Shown piece after piece: positions 16,960-25,369 of a DNA stretch of 64,000 bases. The stretch is from Lachnospiraceae bacterium (GTDB lineage Bacteria > Bacillota > Clostridia > Lachnospirales > Lachnospiraceae). The stretch lies in assembly GCA_910575555.1 (NCBI GenBank), contig CAJTFX010000002.1, forward strand, positions 245,280 through 309,279. Reading direction: 5' to 3'. Position numbers and translations under genes: made by a program. The number at the start of each line of letters is the position of its first letter. Positions within the stretch are counted from its first letter, which is position 1. The notes under the pieces were generated by a model. The model made no database searches, was not told the origin of the DNA, and saw only the letters and a program-made list of their open reading frames with translations.

Positions 16960-17811
16960 ATGGAAAAGCAAAAGTCCGTACTGGACACGATTCATATTTT
17001 ATATGACAATTTTTTTGAACAGGAAAAAAAAATCGCAAATTTCATCATCCAGAATCATACAGAAGCCGTCAACATGACCATCGGAGAACTGGCCAAATCC
17101 TGCGGGACAAGCGTTGCCACCGTTTCACGCTTCTGCCATAAATGCGACGTGGAAGGGTTTCACCAGCTTAAAATCCAGCTTGCAAAGGAAATTGTAGACA
17201 GCGGACTGGAAACGCCTGTTTCGAACCATATTTCAAGAGAGGATATCGGGCAGTCGCTGCAGAATATCCTGGCAAATAAAATAGACGAAATCCGCCAGAC
17301 CATATCTCTGATGGACGAAAAGCAGCTGAATACAATTCTGGATCATATCAAACAGGCGGGAGTTGTCCAGTTTGTGGCTGTTGGGAACACCATACCCGTT
17401 GCCCTGGACGGCTGCTTTAAATTCAATGAAATCGGCATCCGGGCTGTGGCAGGTACAATCTGGGAAACGCAGCTGGCATTTTCCCTGTCACTGGGCAGAG
17501 ATGATATGATGATTGCCATATCCAATTCGGGGGAATCCAGGCAGGTGGTAAAAATGGTGCGGGAGGCAAAAAAACGCGGCGTGGTAACGGTAGGAATCAC
17601 AAATAATCCCAATTCCACTGTTGCAAACAGCGCAGATTATCATATTCAGACTGCAACCAGGGAGAAACTGTTTCTAAATGAAATCTGTTTTTCCAGAGTA
17701 TCGGCCATGACGGTAATGGAAGTTTTGTACCTGTTTCTGACTGTAGGGGAGAAACGGAGTTATGACTGCATCAATTATTGTGAAAACCTGATTGCGGATG
17801 AAAAGCTTTAA
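16960..17811 (+). CDS. RpiR/MurR-family transcriptional regulator
   Basis: A 283-residue regulator. The N-terminal helix-turn-helix (about 1-80) shows MTIGELAKSCGTSVATVSRFCHKCDVEGFHQLKIQLAKE split over two helices, typical of RpiR. The SIS domain (about 125-260) binds a phosphosugar and includes FVAVGNTIPVALDG, IAISNSGESRQVVKMV and the NPNSTVANSAD block. It lies upstream of a fructose-type PTS, an RpiA-like isomerase and a dehydrogenase in the same direction, so it probably controls that operon in response to a sugar phosphate. A terminator follows its stop, and the PTS operon has its own promoter. Confidence 0.9.
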   Translation: MEKQKSVLDTIHILYDNFFEQEKKIANFIIQNHTEAVNMTIGELAKSCGTSVATVSRFCHKCDVEGFHQLKIQLAKEIVDSGLETPVSNHISREDIGQSLQNILANKIDEIRQTISLMDEKQLNTILDHIKQAGVVQFVAVGNTIPVALDGCFKFNEIGIRAVAGTIWETQLAFSLSLGRDDMMIAISNSGESRQVVKMVREAKKRGVVTVGITNNPNSTVANSADYHIQTATREKLFLNEICFSRVSAMTVMEVLYLFLTVGEKRSYDCINYCENLIADEKL

Positions 17812-17827
17812 TTTTCTAAAAGCCTGG

Positions 17828-17872
17828 GCTGTCGGAACATGCACGAAAAGATTGTTTTCCGGCAGCTTTTTT
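17828..17872 (+). terminator. Terminator after the RpiR gene
   Basis: Arms 17828-17837 and 17857-17866 pair over 10 bases with one G-T wobble, followed by TTTTTT. It begins 16 bases after the RpiR stop codon. Confidence 0.75.
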
Positions 17873-17985
17873 ACGTCCAAATTTTTGGGTTTTATGCAAT
17901 ATGCTGTAAAAGCACCCTTGAATTCCGGAATATCATCCACATATTTATTAAATCTGTGGAAAAATAATTTTCGTTATGAATATAA

Positions 17986-18013
17986 TTGACAATAATTAAT
18001 TACGTGTTATACT
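17986..18013 (+). promoter_or_regulatory. Promoter of the PTS-rpiA-dehydrogenase operon
   Basis: TTGACA (17986-17991) and TATACT (18008-18013) are 16 bases apart. The remaining part of the 312-base gap after the RpiR gene is AT-rich leader, with no other gene seen. Confidence 0.8.
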
Positions 18014-18123
18014 AAATATACAAAAATAAATATCGCAATATAAAAAAATACAAAAATAATTTACGCAGCAGATAACCGGACAGATCAGCTGTAAAAATAA
18101 TGTGGATTGAGGAGGAAATAAGT

Positions 18124-20049
18124 ATGAGGATCAGTGAATTGCTCAGCCTGAATGCGATTGATGTAAATGCAAGTCCTTCGTCGAAGGCAGAAGCCATCGA
18201 CTGCATGACCCGGCTGATGGAGAAATCAGGGAACTTAAATGACAGAGAAGCCTACAGGCAGGGGGTTCTGGCAAGAGAAGAGGAGGGAACCACAGGAATC
18301 GGGGAAGGAATTGCGATTCCCCATGCCAAATGCGCTGCGGTAAAACGGGCGGGACTGGCGGCCGCAGTAATCAAAGGAGGGGTGGATTATGAATCCCTGG
18401 ACGGAGAACCGGCAGAATTGATTTTTATGATTGCCGCGCCGGAAACCGGAGCAAACGTGCATTTAGAAGCTCTTGCAAAGCTCTCAACGATTCTGATGGA
18501 TACAGAGTTCAAGGACGCTCTGGTAAAGGCAGAAACACCGGAACAGTTTGTGAGAATGATTGACGAGAAGGAGGACGAACTGGACGGAAAGAAAGCAAAG
18601 AAAGCTTTAGAGCAGCCCGGAAACGGATACCGGGTACTGGCAATCACCGCATGTCCCACAGGCATTGCCCATACGTTTATGGCAGCGGAAAGCCTGGAGA
18701 TGAAAGGGAAGCAGATGAATATTTCCATCAAGGTTGAGACTCAGGGAGCGGACGGGGCCAAGAACGTGCTGACGCCGGAAGATATTGCTCATGCAGAGTG
18801 CATTATTATAGCGGCTGATAAGAACGTGGATCTGGCAAGGTTTGACGGAAAACCGGTTCTTATCACAAAAGTGGCGGACGGCATACATAAGGCAGAGGAG
18901 CTGATATCCCATGCAGTCAGCGGAAGCGTTCCCATTTACCGCCATACCGGCGCTGCCCAGGCAGAAAGCGAAGCCGGGGAATCTGAAAGTATGGGACGTC
19001 AGATTTATAAGAATCTGATGAACGGCGTATCTCATATGCTTCCCTTTGTGATTGGCGGCGGCATATTGATTGCCCTGGCGTTTTTGTTTGACGATTACAG
19101 CATTGATCCGGCAAATTTTGGAAAAAACACGCCTCTGGCGGCTTATCTGAAAACCATTGGGGAATTTTCCTTCGGCATGATGCTTCCGGTATTATCCGGA
19201 TACATTGCAATGAGCATTGCAGACCGGCCGGGGCTTGCAGTAGGCTTTGTGGCAGGGCTTGTGGCAAAAAGCGGCTCAACCTTCCTGAATCCGGCCGGCG
19301 GAGAGGTGAATGCGGGATTCTTAGGGGCGCTGTTTGCAGGCTTCGCGGCGGGATATCTGGTGCTGCTGCTTAAAAAACTGACGTCAAAGCTGCCCCAGTC
19401 GCTGAACAGCGTACGTCCGATGATTATTTATCCTGTAATTGGCATTTTATCCGGTTCTGTGGTTACGACGCTGATTAATCCGCTGATGGGAATGATTAAT
19501 GATGCGCTGACAAATGCGTTAAACAGCATGAACGGAACCAGCAAAGTGCTCCTTGGCATCGTGGTGGCAGGTATGCAGTCCGTTGACATGGGCGGCCCGG
19601 TGAATAAGACTTCTTATGTATTCGGTACCTCCCAGCTGGCGGAGGGGAATTTTGAAATTATGGCTGCAGTTATGGCCGGAGGCATGATTCCGCCTTTGGT
19701 AATCGCATTGTGCACCACATTTTTCAAGAACCGTTTTACACAGAAGGAACGGGAATCCGGTCTGGTGAATTATCTGCTGGGACTTTCGTTTATCTCAGAG
19801 GGGGCCATACCTTTTGCAGCAAATGACCCAATCCGGGTGCTTCCCTCCTGTATCATAGGTTCTGCCACAGCAGGAGGACTGTCCATGCTGTTTGGCTGTA
19901 CGCTCCGTGCGCCCCACGGGGGAATCTTCGTACTGCCCACCATCGGAAATCCTCTGCTGTATGCGCTGGCCATTCTGGCAGGTTCCGTGGTTGGCTGCCT
20001 GATTCTGGCATTTTTGAAAAAACCGCTCAAAGAAGGAGATTCTATATGA
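18124..20049 (+). CDS. PTS fructose-family transporter, fused EIIA-EIIB-EIIC
   Basis: A 641-residue phosphotransferase permease that imports a sugar or polyol and phosphorylates it. Domain order is EIIA (about 1-145, active His in IAIPHAKCA), EIIB (about 165-260, active Cys in VLAITACPTGIAHTFMAAE) and a membrane EIIC (about 290-635) with many hydrophobic segments and SVDMGGPVNKTSYVFGTSQL. The start at 18124 has AGGAGG 8 bases upstream; the frame is open 24 bases earlier without a ribosome site. It overlaps rpiA by 4 bases. Fructose is the family default, but the RpiA and dehydrogenase partners suggest a pentose, pentitol or related substrate. Confidence 0.9.
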   Translation: MRISELLSLNAIDVNASPSSKAEAIDCMTRLMEKSGNLNDREAYRQGVLAREEEGTTGIGEGIAIPHAKCAAVKRAGLAAAVIKGGVDYESLDGEPAELIFMIAAPETGANVHLEALAKLSTILMDTEFKDALVKAETPEQFVRMIDEKEDELDGKKAKKALEQPGNGYRVLAITACPTGIAHTFMAAESLEMKGKQMNISIKVETQGADGAKNVLTPEDIAHAECIIIAADKNVDLARFDGKPVLITKVADGIHKAEELISHAVSGSVPIYRHTGAAQAESEAGESESMGRQIYKNLMNGVSHMLPFVIGGGILIALAFLFDDYSIDPANFGKNTPLAAYLKTIGEFSFGMMLPVLSGYIAMSIADRPGLAVGFVAGLVAKSGSTFLNPAGGEVNAGFLGALFAGFAAGYLVLLLKKLTSKLPQSLNSVRPMIIYPVIGILSGSVVTTLINPLMGMINDALTNALNSMNGTSKVLLGIVVAGMQSVDMGGPVNKTSYVFGTSQLAEGNFEIMAAVMAGGMIPPLVIALCTTFFKNRFTQKERESGLVNYLLGLSFISEGAIPFAANDPIRVLPSCIIGSATAGGLSMLFGCTLRAPHGGIFVLPTIGNPLLYALAILAGSVVGCLILAFLKKPLKEGDSI

Positions 20050-20759
20050 AGAAAAAATGTGCGCAAAAGGCCCTTGAAATGATAGAAAACGGTATGATTG
20101 TGGGATTAGGCGGCGGCAGTACGGTTGCCCTTTTAATAGAAGAAATCGAGAAGCATCGGAAACGCATTCAGGCGGTAACGCCGTCCCGGGATACCTTAAG
20201 GCTCTGTATTCAGCATCACATTCCCGTTCTTCCCCTGGAACTGACAGAAGAAACAGACCTTGCTTTTGACGGGTGCGACGAGCTGGACGCAGAACTGAAT
20301 GCGCTGAAAAGCTGCGGCGGAATCCATACCCAGGAGAAAATAGCCGCCTGTATGGCAAAAGAGTATGTTCTGCTGGCGGATGAAGGAAAATATCATGAAA
20401 CACTGACTTTTTCTTATCCGGTTACCGTGGAAGTTCTTCCGCCGGCATATGCCTGTGTAAAAAAATGTCTGGAACAAATGGGAGCAGTCGTGACGGAGCG
20501 CAGGTCTGCCCAAAAGGCCGGCGTCCTTGTCAGCGATTACGGAAATTACTTGCTGGAAGCAAAATTTTCTTCGGTAGAAAATATAGGAGAATTGTCGCTG
20601 AAATTAGATCAGGTGCCGGGGCTGACAGGGCATTCCCTGTTTTACCGTATTGCGTCAAAAGCCATTATAGCAGGGTCAGACGGAATGGAAATCATAAAAT
20701 CAGAGCAGCCTGGCTTCAGGCGTAAAGAAATCAGGAGGAAAACCAATGCAGAAATTTAA
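20046..20759 (+). CDS. rpiA: Ribose-5-phosphate isomerase A, divergent
   Basis: Interconverts ribose 5-phosphate and ribulose 5-phosphate. The 237-residue protein keeps the family layout: GMIVGLGGGSTVALLIEEI near the N-terminus, FDGCDELD for the usual DGADE motif, KSCGGIHTQEK for the KGGGG loop and SDYGNYLLE for SDxGN. The changes at two motifs (Cys for Ala, SCGG for GGGG) make this a specialised paralogue, perhaps acting on a different phosphosugar made by the upstream PTS. It overlaps both neighbours (4 and 14 bases), so the three genes are translationally coupled. Confidence 0.82.
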   Translation: MKKKCAQKALEMIENGMIVGLGGGSTVALLIEEIEKHRKRIQAVTPSRDTLRLCIQHHIPVLPLELTEETDLAFDGCDELDAELNALKSCGGIHTQEKIAACMAKEYVLLADEGKYHETLTFSYPVTVEVLPPAYACVKKCLEQMGAVVTERRSAQKAGVLVSDYGNYLLEAKFSSVENIGELSLKLDQVPGLTGHSLFYRIASKAIIAGSDGMEIIKSEQPGFRRKEIRRKTNAEI

Positions 20760-21717
20760 CTGGGGAATATTAGGAACCGGATGGATCGCCCATGATATGG
20801 GGCAGGCCCTTAAGTCCGTAAACGGCGAAATCTACGCCGTATGCGGCACAAGCCTGGAAAAAGCAGAAAAATACGCGCAGGAACTGGGCGCAGTTCACTC
20901 ATACGGCAGCGCAGAAGAAATGCTGGCGGATGAAAATATAGACATTGTCTACATTGCAACGCCCCATAATTCCCATTACCAGTGGCTCAAACGGTCTTTA
21001 GAGGCAGGAAAGCATGTTTTCTGTGAAAAGTCCATCACGGTAAACAGCAGGCAGTTGGAGGAATGCGCCGCAATCGCAGAAGAAAAAGGACTTGTCATCT
21101 GTGACGGCACAACGCTTTTTCATATGCCGCTGTATAAAAAACTGAGCCGGATGATTGAGGAGGGCGTTATCGGCAGCGTTAAAATGGTGCAGGTGAATTT
21201 CGGAAGCTGCAAGGAATATGACAGGAATAACCGTTTTTTTTCCAAAGAACTGGCCGGCGGGGCGCTGCTGGATATCGGCGTCTATGCAGTTTCTTTTGCA
21301 AGATATTTTATGAAAAGCAAACCCAATACGGTTCTCACCACCGCTGACTATTTTGAAACCGGCGTAGATGAAAGCAGCGGCATTTTGCTGAAAAACCCGG
21401 ATGGGGAGCTGGCGGTTATGGCTCTTACCATGCGCGCCAAGCAACCCAAGCGGGGCGTAATCGCAGGCGAGAAGGGATACATCGAAATCGACAATTACCC
21501 AAGGGCAGAGAAGGCAGTGATAACCTATACCCAGGACGGGCGGACAGAAGTGATTGAGGAGGGAAAATCAGAACTGGCGCTGCAGTATGAAGTGCAGGAT
21601 ATGCAGGATTATATCAGAGCCCGGAGCGGAGCGGATAACTTTCAGATGGTCCGCGATGTGATGGAAACGCTGACGTCTGTGCGCAGCCAGTGGGGAATGA
21701 CGTATCCGTTTGAATAA
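20746..21717 (+). CDS. Gfo/Idh/MocA-family oxidoreductase
   Basis: A 323-residue NAD(P)-dependent dehydrogenase. The Rossmann fold begins WGILGTGWIAHDM, and the family signature CEKSIT with the catalytic Lys is at HVFCEKSITVNS near residue 92. The middle region GGALLDIGVYAVSFARYF carries the conserved substrate-binding Asp and Tyr. Members oxidise sugars, inositol or sugar phosphates. It overlaps the rpiA gene by 14 bases and ends the PTS operon, so it likely acts on the imported sugar or polyol. The exact substrate is not shown by the sequence. Confidence 0.88.
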   Translation: MQKFNWGILGTGWIAHDMGQALKSVNGEIYAVCGTSLEKAEKYAQELGAVHSYGSAEEMLADENIDIVYIATPHNSHYQWLKRSLEAGKHVFCEKSITVNSRQLEECAAIAEEKGLVICDGTTLFHMPLYKKLSRMIEEGVIGSVKMVQVNFGSCKEYDRNNRFFSKELAGGALLDIGVYAVSFARYFMKSKPNTVLTTADYFETGVDESSGILLKNPDGELAVMALTMRAKQPKRGVIAGEKGYIEIDNYPRAEKAVITYTQDGRTEVIEEGKSELALQYEVQDMQDYIRARSGADNFQMVRDVMETLTSVRSQWGMTYPFE

Positions 21718-21725
21718 TATGTTTT

Positions 21726-21858
21726 GTTACTGTTCACTCAGTTCACAGTAACCTTCGCAAATCCATTTAAAATTCGCTTTGCGAATGGGATTTACTCGCC
21801 ACTGAGTCATTTTCTTACGGACTTTGCAGTAAATGCAAAGTCCTGTGTGAACAGTAAC
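21726..21858. repeat. Foldback element upstream of tRNA-Leu
   Basis: A perfect 12-base inverted repeat, GTTACTGTTCAC at 21726-21737 and GTGAACAGTAAC at 21847-21858, encloses further small palindromes, among them GACTTTGCA/TGCAAAGTC near 21820-21843 and ATTCGC/GCGAAT near 21771-21786. It may end the dehydrogenase transcript or be a small mobile repeat. It is not related to family 1. Confidence 0.65.
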
Positions 21859-21897
21859 TATGTTTTTTAAATTTTTTGAAAAATTTAAAAAAAAGTG

Positions 21898-21926
21898 TTG
21901 ACAAATTTCCCCTTAGTATATATAAT
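21898..21926 (+). promoter_or_regulatory. Consensus promoter of tRNA-Leu
   Basis: TTGACA (21898-21903) and TATAAT (21921-21926) are 17 bases apart, a full consensus. The tRNA begins 18 bases after the -10 box. Confidence 0.93.
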
Positions 21927-21944
21927 AGCTATTGTCAGTGTTGC

Positions 21945-22028
21945 GCAGGAGTGGCGGAATTGGCAGACGCGCAGGCTTCAGGTGCCTGTGGTAGCAATAT
22001 CGTGTGGGTTCAAGTCCCATCTCCTGCA
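21945..22028 (+). tRNA. tRNA-Leu(CAG)
   Basis: The 84-base gene has acceptor arms GCAGGAG (21945-21951) and CTCCTGC (22021-22027) with discriminator A. The anticodon stem CAGGC/GCCTG holds the loop TTCAGGT, giving anticodon CAG. A long variable arm (class II) and the T-arm GGGTTCAAGTCCC are present. CCA is not encoded. Confidence 0.96.
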
Positions 22029-22035
22029 CGCAAAG

Positions 22036-22066
22036 AAAGAGCTGTTGCAAATAGCAATAGCTCTTT
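22036..22066 (+). terminator. Terminator of tRNA-Leu
   Basis: Arms AAAGAGCTGTTGC (22036-22048) and GCAATAGCTCTTT (22054-22066) pair with one wobble, with a T run at the end. Confidence 0.85.
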
Positions 22067-22255
22067 TCCTGTTTTTAAAATTTCCAGTGCACAGGCAGAA
22101 CGTTCCCGCTTATGGAGGTATATCACCGTCAAATTTTCATGTGTTTTATTTTTCGGAACAGTTTTGGGCAGTTTTGTAAAATTCTGCGGTTTTTTGCGAA
22201 AAAATAAAGGAAATGGAGAATTTGTGCGGAATATATCATTATAGAGGTGATGGGA

Positions 22256-23263
22256 ATGCTCATTAGAGAGAATATGGAGTTGTTGGAACGGACCTATTTA
22301 AGTCCTTTTGCCACGCTCAGCGAGAATTCCAGAGGACGGGACAGAGAGGAGCCCCAATGCGATATCAGGCCAGTATTTCAAAGAGACAGGGACAGAATTC
22401 TTCACTGCAAATCCTTTCGGCGTTTGAAGCATAAGACACAGGTTTTTCTGACGCCCCGGGGCGATCATTACCGCACCAGGCTGACGCATACGCTGGAGGT
22501 ATCCCAGAATGCAAGAACCATTGCAAAAGCCCTGCGTCTGAATGAGGATTTGGTGGAGGCTATTGCCCTGGGACATGATTTGGGACATACCCCTTTTGGA
22601 CATGCAGGGGAATATATGCTGAATTCCATTTATGAGGGCGGTTTTAAACACAACGAGCAGAGTGTGCGGATTGTTGAGACTCTGGAAAAGAACGGAGAGG
22701 GGCTGAATCTGACCTGGGAAGTGCGGGACGGGATTTTAAACCACCAGACCAGGCTGATGCCTTCCACCATGGAGGGGAAAATCGTCCGCCTTTCTGATAA
22801 AATTGCATATATTAATCATGATATTGACGACGCAATACGGGGAAAAGTGCTGTCTGAGAAGGATCTGCCCACAGAGTACCGGGAGATTTTGGGCAATACC
22901 ACACGGAAACGTTTGAATACCCTGATACATAATATAATAACAAACAGTTTAGGGAAGAATGATATCTGCATGTCGGAGGATGTGGAGCAGGCCATGAAGG
23001 GACTGCGGAAGTTTATGTTTGAGAATGTGTACCGGAATTCAATGGCAAAGGGGGAGGAGGAACGGGCCAAGGATTTACTGAACCGGTTGTTTTACTATTA
23101 TAATAAGCATATCGACTGCCTTCCCAAACAGTATCTTCTGATGCTGGAACAGGGAGAAGAACGGGAACGGGTGGTCTGTGATTATATTGCAGGAATGACA
23201 GACCGCTATGCCATAGCAAAATTTGAGGAGTATTTTATGCCGAAGGCGTGGCAGATTAATTAA
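22256..23263 (+). CDS. dgt: Deoxyguanosinetriphosphate triphosphohydrolase (dGTPase family)
   Basis: Hydrolyses dGTP, or dNTPs more broadly, to the nucleoside and triphosphate. The 335-residue protein has the HD-domain metal ligands: RTRLTHTLEVSQ, then GHDLGHTPFGHAGE, and a later Asp in IAYINHDIDDAIRG. QRDRDRILHCKSFRRLKHKTQVF is the family block before the HD domain, here in two parts. The start at 22256 has AGAGGTG 6 bases upstream; GTG 22247 and ATG 22250 lie inside that site. It heads the dgt-dnaG-rpoD gene run common in Clostridia. Confidence 0.93.
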   Translation: MLIRENMELLERTYLSPFATLSENSRGRDREEPQCDIRPVFQRDRDRILHCKSFRRLKHKTQVFLTPRGDHYRTRLTHTLEVSQNARTIAKALRLNEDLVEAIALGHDLGHTPFGHAGEYMLNSIYEGGFKHNEQSVRIVETLEKNGEGLNLTWEVRDGILNHQTRLMPSTMEGKIVRLSDKIAYINHDIDDAIRGKVLSEKDLPTEYREILGNTTRKRLNTLIHNIITNSLGKNDICMSEDVEQAMKGLRKFMFENVYRNSMAKGEEERAKDLLNRLFYYYNKHIDCLPKQYLLMLEQGEERERVVCDYIAGMTDRYAIAKFEEYFMPKAWQIN

Positions 23264-23332
23264 TCTGAGAGATTTCATCCGGGAATATTGTACGCTAAAA
23301 CGGCGCGCATGGATGAATGGAAAGGAGCAGAG

Positions 23333-25111
23333 ATGCCTTATTATTCAGATGAACTGATTGAAGAGGTTCGTTCGGCCAACGATATCGTGGATGTGATTTC
23401 CGGTTATGTGCGTCTGCAGAAAAAAGGCAGCGCTTATTTTGGCCTCTGTCCGTTTCATAACGAAAAGACGCCCTCTTTTTCGGTGTCTCAGGGCAAACAG
23501 ATGTATTACTGTTTCGGCTGCGGGGCAGGGGGAAACGCCATTACATTTTTGATGCAGTATGAGAACGCCACATTTCCGGAGGCTTTAGAGACTCTTGCCC
23601 AGAAGGCGGGGATAGAGCTTCCCCGGCGGGAATTGTCAGGCCGGGCCAGACAGGAGGCGGACAAAAAAGCAAGGCTTTTGGAAATCAATAAGGCGGCCGC
23701 CAAATATTTCTATGCCCAGCTGCGGATGGAGCAGGGGCAGACAGCCCTGAAGTATTTTGCAGACCGGGGCCTCAGCGGGGAGACCATGAAGAAATTCGGA
23801 CTGGGCTATTCCAATAAATTCAGCGATGATCTCTATCAATATCTGCGCAAACAGGGATATGAGGATGAGATTTTGAAGGATTCCGGACTGGTGACCCTGG
23901 ATGAAAGCAGGGGCGGCCGGGATAAGTTCTGGAACCGGGTCATGTTTCCCATTATGGACGTGAATCACCGTGTCATCGGCTTCGGCGGCCGGGTGCTGGG
24001 GGATGGAGAGCCCAAATATGTAAACTCTCCGGAAACCATGATTTTTGACAAGAGCCGGAATCTTTACGGATTAAATATTGCTAGATCTTCCAGAAAACAG
24101 GGGATTTTGCTGTGTGAGGGCTATATGGATGTTATTGCGCTGCACCAGGCGGGATTTGACAATGCGGTGGCGGCTTTGGGAACCTCATTTACCCAGGGCC
24201 ATGCGGCGCTGCTGAAACGGTACACGAAAGAGGTGTTCTGTACCTTTGACAGCGACGGCGCCGGGATCAAAGCGGCTTTGCGGGCAATTCCCATGCTGAA
24301 AGAGGCCGGGATCAGCGTGAAAATAGTCAATATGAAGCCTTACAAAGATCCGGATGAATTTATAAGGGCAGAGGGAGCCGAAGAATATCAGAAGCGGATC
24401 GGGCAGGCCCAGAACAGTTTTATGTTTGAGACAGAGACCATGGAGCGGGACTATGATCTGAAAGATCCGGAGGGCAAAACTGCATTTTATCATGCTGTGG
24501 CCCGGAAAATCCTGGAATTTGAGGAAGAACTGGAGCGGGAGAATTATATTGAGGCAGTAGCGGAAAAATACCAGACAGGGTTTGACAATCTGCGCAAGCT
24601 GGTGATGCGCCTGGGAACCCAGGGAGGGTTCGGCAGGGAGAGACAGCCCTTGAAATCCGGCGTCCAGGATAAGAAAAAACGGCAGAAAGAGGACGGCATA
24701 AAACAGTCGCAGAAATTAATGCTCACCTGGCTGATTGAAAAACCAGAGCTGTTTGAGGTGATTGAGCCTTACATCGGCCCGGAGGATTTTACAGAAGAGC
24801 TGTACCGGCAGGCGGCAGAAGAGGTGTTTGCCCAGCATCGGGCAGGAGAGGTGAATCCAGCCAGGATTATCAGCATGTTTACGGAAGAAGAGCAGCAGAG
24901 GGAGATTGCCGGCCTGTTTAACGCCAGGATTCTCCAGATTGAGACACAGGCGGAGAAAGAGAAGGCATTGAAGGATACAGTCATTCGGATGAAGGAAAAC
25001 AGTATCAATGAGAGGTCGAAGCGCTTGGAGCCTGCGGATTTGGAGGGGCTGCAGAAATTGGTTGCGGATAAGAAGAATCTGCAGCTGCTGCGGAAGATGA
25101 GGTTTAGCTGA
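23333..25111 (+). CDS. dnaG: DNA primase
   Basis: Makes RNA primers at the replication fork. The 592-residue protein has the N-terminal zinc finger (LCPFHNEKTPSF with CFGCGAGGNA), the RNA polymerase core with the TOPRIM region (LLCEGYMDVIALHQAGF, TFDSDGAGIKAALRA) and a C-terminal helicase-binding part. The start at 23333 has AAAGGAG 5 bases upstream and gives MPYYSDELIEEVRSANDIV, the normal family start; a TTG start 45 bases earlier is unlikely. It lies 69 bases after dgt and before rpoD, the classical macromolecular synthesis order. Confidence 0.96.
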   Translation: MPYYSDELIEEVRSANDIVDVISGYVRLQKKGSAYFGLCPFHNEKTPSFSVSQGKQMYYCFGCGAGGNAITFLMQYENATFPEALETLAQKAGIELPRRELSGRARQEADKKARLLEINKAAAKYFYAQLRMEQGQTALKYFADRGLSGETMKKFGLGYSNKFSDDLYQYLRKQGYEDEILKDSGLVTLDESRGGRDKFWNRVMFPIMDVNHRVIGFGGRVLGDGEPKYVNSPETMIFDKSRNLYGLNIARSSRKQGILLCEGYMDVIALHQAGFDNAVAALGTSFTQGHAALLKRYTKEVFCTFDSDGAGIKAALRAIPMLKEAGISVKIVNMKPYKDPDEFIRAEGAEEYQKRIGQAQNSFMFETETMERDYDLKDPEGKTAFYHAVARKILEFEEELERENYIEAVAEKYQTGFDNLRKLVMRLGTQGGFGRERQPLKSGVQDKKKRQKEDGIKQSQKLMLTWLIEKPELFEVIEPYIGPEDFTEELYRQAAEEVFAQHRAGEVNPARIISMFTEEEQQREIAGLFNARILQIETQAEKEKALKDTVIRMKENSINERSKRLEPADLEGLQKLVADKKNLQLLRKMRFS

Positions 25112-25312
25112 GAGCTGTTGACTTGTGGTAAAGCAGCTCATGGTAAACCATCAGGGCTCCTCCCAACAGCGGTGATAGGGGAAGGAGAGAGGGAGTCTGA
25201 GAGCTGTTGGGTCCCTCCTCATGGTAAAGCATCAGAACTCCTCCCAACAAGCGGTGATAAGGGAAAGGGAGAGGGAGTCTGAGAGCTGTTGGGTCCCTCC
25301 TCATGGTAAACT
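25110..25312. repeat. Tandem repeats between dnaG and rpoD
   Basis: Two and a third units of 82-89 bases begin at 25110, 25199 and 25281. Each starts with GAGAGCTGTTG, passes CTCATGGTAAA and CTCCTCCCAAC, and ends in GGGAGAGGGAGTCT. Segments CTCCTCCCAACA and GCTGTTGGG can pair, so each unit folds. Read on the minus strand they give short open frames with repeating peptides, but no start site supports a gene. They may affect rpoD expression. Confidence 0.8.
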
Positions 25313-25369
25313 GTATATTTCCACTGATTAGGGATAAAATATAAACAACGAATGGAAGGATGAAACGAA

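Noticed and set aside
22100..22246. Possible small gene between tRNA-Leu and dgt
   Set aside because: The open frames read through the tRNA and its terminator; no separate start with a ribosome site is present.
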